Assembly (NCBI RefSeq): GCF_014205055.1
Contig: NZ_JACHMS010000001.1
Span: 5,952,001 to 6,016,000 of the forward strand
DNA: 64,000 nt
DNA from: Streptomyces luteogriseus
Lineage (GTDB): Bacteria; Actinomycetota; Actinomycetes; Streptomycetales; Streptomycetaceae
Direction of reading: 5' to 3'
Shown: positions 1 through 8,199 of the stretch, piece after piece
Layout: each line of letters begins with the position of its first letter
Position numbering within the stretch: position 1 is the stretch's first letter
Position numbers and translations under genes: made by a program
The notes under the pieces: model-generated
The model's input: only the letters and a program-made list of their open reading frames with translations
Told to the model about the DNA's origin: nothing
Databases searched by the model: none

Positions 1-224
1 GGGTCCTGCCCGAGGCCCTCGAAGCGGCGGCGGCGATCGCCTCCCACGGCCGCGCGGCGGTCAGGGCGGCCCGCGAGTGCGTCGACCGGGCCCTGGAAAC
101 CGGCCTGCGCGACGGCATCCGCTTCGAACGCCGCGTCTTCCACGCCCTGTTCGCCACCGACGACCAGAAGGAGGGGATGACGGCGTTCCTGGAGAAGCGC
201 CCCCCACGCTTCCACGGACGCTGA
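1..224 (+). CDS. Enoyl-CoA hydratase/isomerase (crotonase), C-terminal fragment
   Basis: Frame 3 is open from the window edge to a TGA at 222-224, giving 73 residues. The peptide has the shape of the helical C-terminal end of crotonase enzymes: an alanine-rich helix, then RECVDRALETGLRDGIRFER, then FATDDQKEGMTAFLEKRPPRF, a typical ending for fatty-acid beta-oxidation enoyl-CoA hydratases. The catalytic oxyanion-hole region lies outside the window, so substrate cannot be judged. It converges on the SanA-like gene, with a repeated hairpin sequence between them. Family call is by resemblance of the tail only. Confidence 0.75.
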   Translation, partial: VLPEALEAAAAIASHGRAAVRAARECVDRALETGLRDGIRFERRVFHALFATDDQKEGMTAFLEKRPPRFHGR

Positions 225-239
225 CGGCGGCCCGGCCAT

Positions 240-310
240 CCGAGAGGGTCTCGGCTGCCGCCAAGGCCCGCCCGGTCAACCGAGAGGGCCTCCGGCTGCC
301 GCCAAGGCCC
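240..310. repeat. Two tandem copies of a ~30-bp sequence
   Basis: Copy 1 is at 240-269 and copy 2 at 280-310, a 40-bp period, with only a few differences. Copy 2 encodes the last residues of the SanA-like protein (ERALAAAGGPLG), while copy 1 lies beyond its stop codon. Each copy is partly self-complementary, so the duplication also duplicates a hairpin. Confidence 0.75.
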
Positions 311-974
311 TCTCCACCCCCGGCTCCCGCGGCCCGAGGAACCGCGGATCCGGCCGGAACACCGAGTCCAGAGCGGCCTTCCCGGCGGCGAAGATCTCCC
401 GGGCGCCCCCGTAGTACCAGGTCGCGTCGTGTACGGCGTCCACCCCGACCCCGTACGACGCGACCCCCGCCGCCTCGCACAGCGCCACCGCCCGCCGGAT
501 GTGGAAGCCCTGGCTGATCAGCACGGCCTCGTCCACCCCGAAGATCTTCTTCGCGCGCACGCACGAGTCCCAGGTGTCGAACCCCGCGTAGTCGCTGACG
601 ATCCGCCCGTCGGGCACCCCGTGCCGCGTCAGGTACCCGCGCATCGCGTCCGGCTCGTCGTAGTCCTCACGGCTGTTGTCCCCGGTGACGAGCACCACCT
701 CCACCCGCCCCTCCCGGTACAGCGTCGCCGCCGCGTCCAGCCGGTGCGCGAGGTACGGCGAGGGCTCCCCCTCCCACAGCCCGGCACCGAACACCACCGC
801 CACATCGGTACGCGGCACATCCGCCGTCGTACGCAGCCGGTCACCCGCCACGGTGTACATCCACGTCGCCGGAAGCAGCGCGAGCACGCACCCGGCCATC
901 ACGGCCTGCACCAGCCGCCGCTGCCCCCGCCGGCTACGCGGCAGCCGCGGTCTGCGCAACGTCACACGACGCAT
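276..974 (-). CDS. SanA/YdcF-type (DUF218) membrane-anchored protein
   Basis: The 232-residue protein has an arginine-rich N-terminus, one membrane segment (about residues 21-42, ending LLPATWMYTVAG) and a DUF218 fold outside it. Family landmarks are DVAVVFGAGLW near residue 55, VVLVTGDN followed by a Glu/Asp-rich stretch, then ISQGFHIRRAVALCEAAG. SanA/ElyC/YdcF proteins are linked to envelope integrity and vancomycin exclusion in enteric bacteria; the reaction is unknown. The ATG at 974 is preferred over an upstream ATG at 1073 because GGGGAGGGA lies just before it and the extra 33 residues look non-coding. Confidence 0.85.
   Translation of the reverse strand: MRRVTLRRPRLPRSRRGQRRLVQAVMAGCVLALLPATWMYTVAGDRLRTTADVPRTDVAVVFGAGLWEGEPSPYLAHRLDAAATLYREGRVEVVLVTGDNSREDYDEPDAMRGYLTRHGVPDGRIVSDYAGFDTWDSCVRAKKIFGVDEAVLISQGFHIRRAVALCEAAGVASYGVGVDAVHDATWYYGGAREIFAAGKAALDSVFRPDPRFLGPREPGVERALAAAGGPLG
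282..314. terminator. Hairpin between convergent genes
   Basis: GAGAGGGCCT (282-291) pairs perfectly with AGGCCCTCTC (305-314) around a 13-nt loop. It sits at the 3' end of the minus-strand SanA-like gene, 58 bp beyond the stop of the plus-strand crotonase gene, so it could stop transcription from both sides. No T tract follows, as is common in Streptomyces. Confidence 0.5.
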
Positions 975-1187
975 CGGACGGTCCCTCCCCAGGTCGGCCT
1001 CTCGACAGTCAGGGACGTCCTCCCGGGCCGCCCGGTTCATCCGCGGCCGCGTGACCAGCTTCACTCGATTCACCGAAACCGCAGGTCACGCCACCTCACA
1101 CCCCCCTGTCCCACAGCGTGAACCGCTGGAAAACACCCGTGACGCCCAGGCAACGGGAAGGCAACGTGGTGCCGCGACCATCGGTAC

Positions 1188-1955
1188 ATGCCCAGTCAGC
1201 TCAGCCTCGTCCCGCCGCCCGCCCCGCGCCGCCCGGCCGCGCCCGCCCTCGTGGTCGTGGCGCACGGCAGCCGCGACCCCCGCGCGCTGAGCACCGTGAG
1301 CGCACTCCTCGACCGGGTCCGGGCCCTGCGCCCCGACGTGCCGGTGCACCTGGGACACATCGAACTCAACGCCCCCCTGCTCCCCGACACGCTCGCCGCC
1401 CTGGGAGACACGGAGGCGGTCCTCGTCCCCCTCCTCCTCAGCCGCGGCTACCACGTCAAGCAGGACATCCCCGAGATGGCCGCGGCGTCCCGGGTCCGCA
1501 CCCACCTGGCGGCCCCCCTCGGCCCCCACCCCCTCCTGGTCGACGCCCTCCAGGCCCGCCTGCTGGAGGCCGGCTGGGGCGCGACACCCCGCAGCAGCAG
1601 TGCGGTGGTCCTCGCCGCGGCGGGCTCCCGCGACCCGGACGCGAAGACGGACACCGCCCGCACGGCCCACCTCCTGGCCGCCCGCCTCGGCGTCCCCGTC
1701 GTCCCGGCCTACGCCTCCGCGGCGACCCCGACGGTGGAAACAGCCGTCCGCACCCTCCTGGCCGGGGGCCGCCGCCACATCGCCCTCGCCTCCTACTTCA
1801 CGGCCCCCGGCCGCTTCGCCACGGAGTGCGCCCGGAAGGCCCCCTGGACAGCGGCGGCCCCCCTGGGCACCCACCCGTCGATGGCCGAACTCGTCCTCCA
1901 CCGCTACGAGGAGGCGCTGTCACACGCGGCCTCCAGGGAGCTGGCCTCAGCCTGA
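1188..1955 (+). CDS. Sirohydrochlorin/cobalt chelatase (CbiX/SirB long form)
   Basis: A 255-residue, two-domain class II chelatase that inserts Fe or Co into sirohydrochlorin for siroheme or cobalamin. The first half has the metal-site residues: His25 in VVVAHGSRDP and His88 in PLLLSRGYHVKQDIP. The second half repeats the fold (VVLAAAGSRDPDA) but has Ala where His25 would be, so one site is expected per chain. The length fits the CbiX-long form. No cobalamin riboswitch is recognisable in the 113-bp divergent spacer, and no other siroheme gene is adjacent. Iron versus cobalt cannot be decided from sequence. Confidence 0.88.
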   Translation: MPSQLSLVPPPAPRRPAAPALVVVAHGSRDPRALSTVSALLDRVRALRPDVPVHLGHIELNAPLLPDTLAALGDTEAVLVPLLLSRGYHVKQDIPEMAAASRVRTHLAAPLGPHPLLVDALQARLLEAGWGATPRSSSAVVLAAAGSRDPDAKTDTARTAHLLAARLGVPVVPAYASAATPTVETAVRTLLAGGRRHIALASYFTAPGRFATECARKAPWTAAAPLGTHPSMAELVLHRYEEALSHAASRELASA

Positions 1956-1985
1956 CATCGGGGGGCGGAACCACGTCCCCCAGGA

Positions 1986-2011
1986 GCGCGGGGAACAGCG
2001 CGACCAGCCAC
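1986..2011. repeat. Dispersed repeat, short copy
   Basis: The 26 bases here match positions 8123-8148 at all but one site (core GCGCGGGGAAC, then GCGCGACCAGCCAC). A longer inverted variant lies at 13505-13570. All three are between genes. The GCGACCAGCCAC core is a familiar dispersed intergenic motif of Streptomyces genomes. Confidence 0.7.
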
Positions 2012-2061
2012 AATCCACCCGCACACGCCCGAAATCAGAACCCGGCACCCGCGGACGCGCT

Positions 2062-2067
2062 TACTGT
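2062..2067 (+). promoter_or_regulatory. -10 element (TACTGT) of a probable leaderless dgt transcript
   Basis: TACTGT fits the Streptomyces TANNNT -10 pattern and ends 6 nt before the ATG at 2074. No Shine-Dalgarno sequence is visible, so transcription probably starts at or next to the start codon. dnaG downstream has the same layout. Confidence 0.5.
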
Positions 2068-2073
2068 CGTCAC

Positions 2074-3351
2074 ATGGACGGCACCGCACAACACCCCCCC
2101 GCCTACGACCCGACGTCAGTCGACCGCTGGGCCCCGGAACCCGACAAACGCCCCGGCCGCACAGCATTCCAACGCGACAGGGCAAGGGTCCTGCACTCCG
2201 CCGCCCTACGACGCCTCGCCGGCAAGACCCAAGTCGTGACGCCCGGCACCATGGGCCCCGCCTGGGACGCCAGCCCCCGCACCCGCCTCACCCACTCCCT
2301 CGAATGCGCCCAGGTCGGCCGCGAACTGGGCGCGGCCCTCGGCTGCGACCCCGACCTCGTGGAAGCCGCCTGCCTCTCCCACGACCTCGGCCACCCGCCC
2401 TTCGGCCACAACGGCGAACAGGCCCTCAACGAGTTCGCGGCGGACTGCGGCGGCTTCGAGGGCAACGCCCAGTCCCTCAGACTCCTCACCCGCATCGAGC
2501 CCAAACGCTTCACCCCGGACGGCTCCGTCGGTCTCAACCTCACCCGCGCCGCCCTCGACGCCGCCACCAAGTACCCCTGGCCCCGCGGCGCCCACCCCAC
2601 CGACCCGGCGTCGCGCAAGTTCGGCGTCTACGAGGACGACCGTCCGGTCTTCGACTGGCTCCGCAAGGACGCCCCCGGCACCCGCACCTGCTTCGAGGCG
2701 CAGGTTATGGACTGGTCCGACGACGTGGCCTACTCCGTGCACGACGTGGAGGACGGCCTGCACGCCGGCCACATCGACCCGAACTGCCTCCAGGCCGACC
2801 CCGAACGCCGGGACGTCTTCGAGGTCGCCCGCGGCCGGTACGTGCCCGCCGACACCGACCCCGCCGAGCTCGCCGAGGCCCTGGACCGGCTCCTCGCCCA
2901 GGAGTGGTGGCCGCACGGCTACGACGGCACCGCCGTCGCCCAGGCCCGGCTGAAGGACGCCACCAGCCAGCTCATCGGCCGCTTCTGCCTGGCCGCCGAG
3001 ACCGCCACCCGCACCGCCTACGGGGCCGGGCGGCTCACCCGGTACGCCGCCGAGCTGGTCGTCCCGCGCGAGACCCGGATGGAGTGCGCCGTCCTCAAGG
3101 CCGTCGCCGACCTCTACGTCATGCAGCGCGCCGAGCAGGAGCGGCTGCGCGCCGACCAGCGGATCGTCGTCGCCGAACTGGCCGAGGCGCTCACCGCCCG
3201 CGCCCCGGACGGCCTGGACCCGCAGTTCCGCTCCCTGTTCGACCGGGCGGCGGACGACCGGGCGCGCAAGCGGGTGATCGTGGACCAGATCGCCTCCCTC
3301 ACCGACACGTCCGCCCGTTCGCTTCACGCCCGTCTGACGGGGCAGGGATGA
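2074..3351 (+). CDS. dgt: Deoxyguanosinetriphosphate triphosphohydrolase-like protein
   Basis: A 425-residue HD-domain dNTPase that would hydrolyse dNTPs to the nucleoside and triphosphate. The N-terminus has RTAFQRDRARVLHSAALRRL followed by TQVV, a Dgt hallmark. The metal-binding motif is LSHDLGHPPFGHNGE, preceded by the conserved TRLTHSLE histidine. A later MDWSDDVAYSVHDVEDG supplies the remaining metal ligands. The length matches the actinobacterial single-domain form. The ATG at 2074 is chosen although the frame stays open upstream, because homology begins here and a -10 hexamer lies just before it. It lies upstream of dnaG with one gene between. Confidence 0.92.
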   Translation: MDGTAQHPPAYDPTSVDRWAPEPDKRPGRTAFQRDRARVLHSAALRRLAGKTQVVTPGTMGPAWDASPRTRLTHSLECAQVGRELGAALGCDPDLVEAACLSHDLGHPPFGHNGEQALNEFAADCGGFEGNAQSLRLLTRIEPKRFTPDGSVGLNLTRAALDAATKYPWPRGAHPTDPASRKFGVYEDDRPVFDWLRKDAPGTRTCFEAQVMDWSDDVAYSVHDVEDGLHAGHIDPNCLQADPERRDVFEVARGRYVPADTDPAELAEALDRLLAQEWWPHGYDGTAVAQARLKDATSQLIGRFCLAAETATRTAYGAGRLTRYAAELVVPRETRMECAVLKAVADLYVMQRAEQERLRADQRIVVAELAEALTARAPDGLDPQFRSLFDRAADDRARKRVIVDQIASLTDTSARSLHARLTGQG

Positions 3352-3485
3352 GACTGACGCGACGGGCGGGACGCGAGCACCCCCGAATGTGACCCTCCGT
3401 GGCCTGATCGGGTCACTCCCTCTTCCCCCATCACGCTCCGTGCGGGACGCTCGCAAGTGGCGACACCCTGACGAGGAGGCAACAA

Positions 3486-4751
3486 GTGGTCGACGCGGAT
3501 CAGACATTCGTCATCGTCGGAGGCGGACTGGCCGGCGCGAAGGCGGCCGAGACGCTCCGCGCGGAGGGCTTCACCGGCCGCGTGATACTGATCTGCGACG
3601 AACGCGACCACCCCTACGAGCGCCCGCCGCTGTCCAAGGGCTACCTCCTCGGCAAGGAGGAACGCGACAGCGTCTTCGTGCACGAACCCGCCTGGTACGC
3701 GGCCCACGACATCGAGCTGCACCTCGGCCAGACCGTCGACGCGATCGACCGTACGGCGAAGACGGTCCGCTTCGGCGAGGACGGCACCGTCGTCCGCTAC
3801 GACAAGCTGCTCCTGGCGACCGGCGCCGAGCCCCGCCGCCTCGACATCCCCGGCACGGACCTGGCCGGCGTGCACCACCTGCGCCGCCTCGCCCACGCCG
3901 AGCGCCTCAAGCACGTCCTGACCAACCTCGGCCGGGACAACGGCCACCTCGTCATCGCCGGAGCCGGCTGGATCGGCCTGGAGGTCGCGGCGGCGGCCCG
4001 CGAGTACGGCGCGGAGGTCACGGTCGTCGAGCACGGGTCCACCCCGCTGCACGGCGTGCTGGGCCCGGAGCTCGGCGGGCTCTTCGCCGACCTGCACCGC
4101 GAGCACGGGGTGCGCTTCCACTTCGGCAGGCGGCTGACGGAGATCGTCGGCCAGGACGGCATGGTCCTCGCGGCCCGCACGGACGACGGCGAGGAGCACC
4201 CGGCGCACGACGTGCTGGCGGCGATCGGCGCGGCCCCGCGCACCCACCTGGCGGAGGCGGCCGGCCTGGAGATCGCCGACCGGGCCCACGGCGGCGGCGT
4301 CGTCGTCGACGAGCGGCTGCGCACCTCCGACCCGGACGTCTACGCGGCCGGCGACGTCGTGTCCTTCCCGCACCCCCTCTTCGGCACACGGGTGCGCGTC
4401 GAGCACTGGGCCAACGCGCTCAACGGCGGACCGGCGGCCGCACGCGCCATGCTGGGCCGCGAGGTGACGTACGACCGGGTGCCGTACTTCTTCTCCGACC
4501 AGTACGACCTGGGCATGGAGTACTCCGGCTGGGCCCCCGCGGGCAGCTACGACCAGGTGGTGATCCGGGGCGACGCCGGGAAGCGCGAGTTCATCGCGTT
4601 CTGGGTGAAGGACGGCCGGGTGCTGGCCGGGATGAACGTGAACGTGTGGGACGTCACGGACAAGATCCAGCGCCTGATCCGCTCGAAGACCCGCGTCGAC
4701 ACCGAGGCGCTCGCCGACCCGCACGTGCCGCTGGACAGCCTCGCCTCCTAG
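3486..4751 (+). CDS. NAD(P)/FAD-dependent oxidoreductase, ferredoxin-reductase family
   Basis: 421 residues. The FAD-binding motif VIVGGGLAGAKAAETLRAEG starts at residue 9, and the YERPPLSKGYL segment near residue 40 is typical of putidaredoxin/rhodocoxin-type reductases. A second Rossmann motif (VIAGAGWIGLEVAAAARE, about residues 157-174) binds NAD(P)H. The second FAD motif is SDPDVYAAGDV near residue 282. A C-terminal reductase domain follows (RVEHWANALNGG onward). Such enzymes pass electrons from NAD(P)H to ferredoxins for P450s or dioxygenases; no partner is adjacent. The GTG start is preceded by GAGGAGG. It stands between dgt and dnaG in the same direction. Confidence 0.88.
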   Translation: MVDADQTFVIVGGGLAGAKAAETLRAEGFTGRVILICDERDHPYERPPLSKGYLLGKEERDSVFVHEPAWYAAHDIELHLGQTVDAIDRTAKTVRFGEDGTVVRYDKLLLATGAEPRRLDIPGTDLAGVHHLRRLAHAERLKHVLTNLGRDNGHLVIAGAGWIGLEVAAAAREYGAEVTVVEHGSTPLHGVLGPELGGLFADLHREHGVRFHFGRRLTEIVGQDGMVLAARTDDGEEHPAHDVLAAIGAAPRTHLAEAAGLEIADRAHGGGVVVDERLRTSDPDVYAAGDVVSFPHPLFGTRVRVEHWANALNGGPAAARAMLGREVTYDRVPYFFSDQYDLGMEYSGWAPAGSYDQVVIRGDAGKREFIAFWVKDGRVLAGMNVNVWDVTDKIQRLIRSKTRVDTEALADPHVPLDSLAS

Positions 4752-4786
4752 GCGCCGGGCCTGTCAGGAGTGTCGGTCCGCCACCG

Positions 4787-4792
4787 TAGACT
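4787..4792 (+). promoter_or_regulatory. -10 element (TAGACT) of a probable leaderless dnaG transcript
   Basis: TAGACT fits TANNNT and ends 6 nt before the GTG at 4799. No Shine-Dalgarno sequence lies between, so the transcript would start at the start codon. Confidence 0.5.
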
Positions 4793-4798
4793 TCACGC

Positions 4799-6718
4799 GT
4801 GGCAGGACGGATCAACGACGAGGACGTGAAGGCGGTACGGGACGCGGTCCCGATCGACGCCGTGGTGTCCGAGTACCTCCAGCTGCGCAACGCGGGCGGC
4901 GGAAACCTCAAGGGTCTCTGCCCCTTCCACGACGAGAAGTCGCCGTCCTTCCAGGTCAGCCCGAGCAAGGGGTTCTTCCACTGCTTCGGCTGCCAGGAGG
5001 GCGGCGACACCATCACGTTCGTGATGAAGATCGACCACCTCACCTTCTCGGAGGCGGTCGAGCGCCTGGCCGGCCAGGCGGGCATCACGCTGCGCTACGA
5101 GGAGGGCGGCTACAACCCCTCCCACCAGCGCGGTGAGCGGATCCGCCTGGTCGAGGCCCACAAGATCGCCGCCGACTGGTACGCGGAGCAGCTCGCCACC
5201 AGCCCGGAGGCCGACACCGGCCGCCAGTTCCTCGCCGAGCGCGGCTTCGACCAGGCCGCCGCCCAGCACTTCTCCGTCGGCTACAGCCCCCAGGGCTGGG
5301 ACCACCTCACCCGCTTCCTGCGCGGCAAGGGCTTCACCGACAAGGAGCTGGTCCTCTCCGGCCTCTCCCAGGAGGGCCGCCGCGGCCCCATCGACCGCTT
5401 CCGCGGCCGTCTGATGTGGCCCATCCGCGACATCGGCGGCGACGTCGTCGGCTTCGGTGCCCGCAAGCTCTACGAGGCGGACAACGGCCCGAAGTACCTG
5501 AACACGCCCGACACGGCGATCTACCGGAAGTCCCAGGTCCTCTACGGCATCGACCTGGCGAAGAAGGACATCGCCAAGGCGTCCCGCGCGGTCGTCGTCG
5601 AGGGCTACACGGACGTCATGGCCTGCCACCTCGCCGGTGTGACGACCGCCATCGCCACCTGCGGCACCGCCTTCGGCGGCGACCACATCAAGATCCTCCG
5701 CCGGCTGCTCATGGACAACGGCTCGGCCCGCGTCATCTTCACCTTCGACGGCGACGCCGCCGGCCAGAAGGCCGCGCTGCGCGCCTTCGAGGACGACCAG
5801 AAGTTCGCCGCCGAGACGTACATCGCCATCGCCCCGGACGGCATGGACCCCTGCGACCTGCGCCTCGCCAAGGGCGACGAAGCCGTCGCCGACCTCGTCG
5901 AACCCCGCACCCCGCTCTTCGAGTTCGCGCTGCGCCAGATCGTGAGCCGCTACGACCTCGACACCCCGGCGGGCCGCGCGGCAGCGCTGGACGAGGCCGC
6001 CCCGATCGTCGCCCGCATCAAGAACAGCGGCGCCCAGCACGAGGTCGCCGTCCAGCTCGCCGGCATGCTCGGCATCCTCGACACCCAGTTCGTGGTCAAG
6101 CGCGTGGCCCAGCTGGCCCGCTGGGCCCGCGACCGCGGCGGCAAGGGCCCCGCCCCGGAGCGGCACCACCAGGGGCAGCAGTACGCCGGCCCGCCCCAGC
6201 CCGCCGGCCCCCGCGGCCCGGCCCTCAACCTCCGCAACCCGGTCTTCGCCACCGAGCGGGAACTCCTCAAACTCGCCCTCCAGCGCCCCGAGTTGGTCTC
6301 CCCGGCCTTCGACGCGTACGGCGTGGACGAGTTCACCGCCCCGCCCTACGCCGCCGTCCGCCAGGCCATCCATGACGCGGGCGGCGCCGAAGCGGGCGTC
6401 GCCGACCCCCAGGACTACCTGGTCCGGGTCCGCGAGGCCGCCCCGGACGACGCGGTCCGCGCGATGGTCACGGAGCTGGCCGTCGAGGCGATCATGCTGC
6501 ACAAGGGTGTGAAGGGCGCCGACGAGGTCTACGCGGGCGCCCAGTTGGTGACCGTCCGCCGCCGGGCCGTCGAGCGCCGCATCCGCGACATCACGGGCCG
6601 GCTGACCCGCCTCGGCACCCACGGCGACCCGGCCGAGCTCGCCGCCGTGCAGAACGAACTGTGGGTCCTCCAGCAGTACGACCAGACCCTCCGGGAACAC
6701 GGCGCCGCAGCGCTCTGA
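4799..6718 (+). CDS. dnaG: DNA primase
   Basis: A 639-residue replicative primase that lays RNA primers at the fork with DnaB. The N-terminal CHC2 zinc finger is complete (CPFHDEKSPSF, then FHCFGC, about residues 40-64). The TOPRIM domain carries VVVEGYTDVMA (catalytic Glu) and IFTFDGDAAGQKA (the DxD metal site). A Pro/Gln-rich linker near residues 450-475 leads to the C-terminal helicase-interacting region. GTG start without a visible ribosome-binding site; see the -10 element at 4787. The sigma-factor gene follows about 90 bp downstream. Confidence 0.96.
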   Translation: MAGRINDEDVKAVRDAVPIDAVVSEYLQLRNAGGGNLKGLCPFHDEKSPSFQVSPSKGFFHCFGCQEGGDTITFVMKIDHLTFSEAVERLAGQAGITLRYEEGGYNPSHQRGERIRLVEAHKIAADWYAEQLATSPEADTGRQFLAERGFDQAAAQHFSVGYSPQGWDHLTRFLRGKGFTDKELVLSGLSQEGRRGPIDRFRGRLMWPIRDIGGDVVGFGARKLYEADNGPKYLNTPDTAIYRKSQVLYGIDLAKKDIAKASRAVVVEGYTDVMACHLAGVTTAIATCGTAFGGDHIKILRRLLMDNGSARVIFTFDGDAAGQKAALRAFEDDQKFAAETYIAIAPDGMDPCDLRLAKGDEAVADLVEPRTPLFEFALRQIVSRYDLDTPAGRAAALDEAAPIVARIKNSGAQHEVAVQLAGMLGILDTQFVVKRVAQLARWARDRGGKGPAPERHHQGQQYAGPPQPAGPRGPALNLRNPVFATERELLKLALQRPELVSPAFDAYGVDEFTAPPYAAVRQAIHDAGGAEAGVADPQDYLVRVREAAPDDAVRAMVTELAVEAIMLHKGVKGADEVYAGAQLVTVRRRAVERRIRDITGRLTRLGTHGDPAELAAVQNELWVLQQYDQTLREHGAAAL

Positions 6719-6804
6719 CGTCACCGCGCGGTCACGGACCGGAAGCAAAAAGTCATCGCACGCCCCTCGTGGCGACGATGTGTCTTACCCCACACTGGGT
6801 TCCG

Positions 6805-8100
6805 GTGCCTGAGTCCTCGGAGCGCGGCCGATCCGTCACCGACGGGTTCCAGACCCCCGCGGTTCCGCTCATCGCGTACGGGACGGAAAGCGGCGAGGCC
6901 GACTCCGCCCCCGAAGTACCGCTGCCGTCCTCCTTGGCAGCGATCATCCTGGAGGTCGCCCCCGTGCAGACCCAGACCCTCACCCAGACCGACGCCGGTG
7001 CCGCGCCCGGCGCCGACGGCACCGCGCCGGACGCGGAGGCCGACGCCCTGCCCGCGGTCCCGGCGCAGAGCCGTGCGGCGCACCACCCGGAGTCGGAACC
7101 GGAGCCGGAGGAGCCGCCCGCCGAGGCGGTCGAGGAGGCCGAGCCCCCCGAGGCCGTCGTACCGACGCCGACCCGTACCGAGTCCGGCAGCCCCTCCTCG
7201 GACCTGTTCCGCCAGTACCTGCGGGAGATCGGCCGCATCCCCCTGCTGACCGCCGCCGAGGAGGTCGAACTCGCCCGGCGCGTCGAGGCCGGCCTGTTCG
7301 CGGAGGAGAAGCTGCGGCTCACCCCCGACCTGGACAGCCAGCTCGCGCTGGACCTGGACCGGCTGGTCGTCATGGGCCGCATGGCCAAGCGCCGCCTGAT
7401 CGAGGCGAACCTGCGCCTGGTCGTCTCGGTCGCCAAACGCTACGTCGGCCGCGGGCTGACCATGCTCGACCTCGTCCAGGAGGGCAACCTCGGCCTGATC
7501 AGGGCGGTCGAGAAGTTCGACTACGCCCGCGGCTACAAGTTCTCCACGTACGCCACCTGGTGGATCCGCCAGGCCATGTCCCGCGCCCTGGCCGACCAGG
7601 CCCGCACGATACGGGTCCCGGTCCATGTCGTGGAGCTCATCAACCGGGTCGTCCGCGTCCAGCGCCGCATGCTCCAGGAGCGCGGCTACGAGCCGACGCC
7701 CGAGGAGGTCGCGGCCCACCTGGAGCTGCCGCCGGAGCGGGTCAGCGAGGTCCTGCGCCTCGCCCAGGAGCCGGTGTCGCTGCACGCGCCCGTGGGCGAG
7801 GAGGACGACGTCGCCCTCGGCGACCTGATCGAGGACGGCGACGCGGCCTCTCCGGTGGAGTCGGCGGCGTTCCTGCTGCTCAGGGAGCACCTGGAGGCGG
7901 TCCTGTCGACGCTGGGGGAGCGGGAGCGGAAGGTGGTCCAACTCCGCTACGGCCTGGCGGACGGCCGCCCGCGCACGCTGGAGGATATCGGCCGGATCTT
8001 CGGCGTGACGCGGGAACGGATACGGCAGATCGAGTCGAAGACGCTGAACAAGCTGCGGGACCACGCCTTCGCGGATCAGCTGAGGGGTTACCTGGACTGA
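6805..8100 (+). CDS. hrdA: RNA polymerase sigma factor of the HrdA/principal-like group
   Basis: A sigma-70 family protein of about 431 residues. Region 1.2 begins SDLFRQYLREIGRIPLLTAAEEVELARR. Region 2 has RLIEANLRLVVSVAKRYVGRGL, LDLVQEGNLGLIRAVEKFDY, then KFSTYATWWIRQA for -10 binding. Regions 3 and 4 follow, ending with a helix-turn-helix (EDIGRIFGVTRERIRQIESK). The N-terminus is acidic and Pro-rich, much shorter than HrdB. Position next to dnaG and an ABC pair points to hrdA. The GTG at 6805 was chosen because third-position G/C is high from there on; a GTG at 6964 has a better ribosome-binding site (GGAGG) and would give 378 residues. Confidence 0.85.
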   Translation: MPESSERGRSVTDGFQTPAVPLIAYGTESGEADSAPEVPLPSSLAAIILEVAPVQTQTLTQTDAGAAPGADGTAPDAEADALPAVPAQSRAAHHPESEPEPEEPPAEAVEEAEPPEAVVPTPTRTESGSPSSDLFRQYLREIGRIPLLTAAEEVELARRVEAGLFAEEKLRLTPDLDSQLALDLDRLVVMGRMAKRRLIEANLRLVVSVAKRYVGRGLTMLDLVQEGNLGLIRAVEKFDYARGYKFSTYATWWIRQAMSRALADQARTIRVPVHVVELINRVVRVQRRMLQERGYEPTPEEVAAHLELPPERVSEVLRLAQEPVSLHAPVGEEDDVALGDLIEDGDAASPVESAAFLLLREHLEAVLSTLGERERKVVQLRYGLADGRPRTLEDIGRIFGVTRERIRQIESKTLNKLRDHAFADQLRGYLD

Positions 8101-8105
8101 CGCGG

Positions 8106-8129
8106 CCCGCGCCCCTTCAGGGGCGCGGG
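8106..8129. terminator. Bidirectional hairpin between hrdA and the ABC operon
   Basis: CCCGCGCCCCT (8106-8116) pairs perfectly with AGGGGCGCGGG (8119-8129) across a 2-nt loop, 5 bp after the hrdA stop and 70 bp after the stop of the converging ABC gene. It is the front half of a dispersed repeat copy. Confidence 0.65.
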
Positions 8130-8148
8130 GAACTGCGCGACCAGCCAC
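8123..8148. repeat. Dispersed repeat, second copy
   Basis: Differs at one base from 1986-2011. The left arm overlaps the hairpin at 8106-8129, so here the repeat doubles as a terminator. Confidence 0.7.
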
Positions 8149-8199
8149 GGCGGTGCCGCGCTCGACCGACGGCGGATTGCGGCACCTCCAGCGGGGCGT

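Noticed and set aside
1075..1187. Cobalamin riboswitch before the CbiX-type gene
   Set aside because: The spacer is only 113 bp and I could not find the B12 box or the paired arms of the aptamer.
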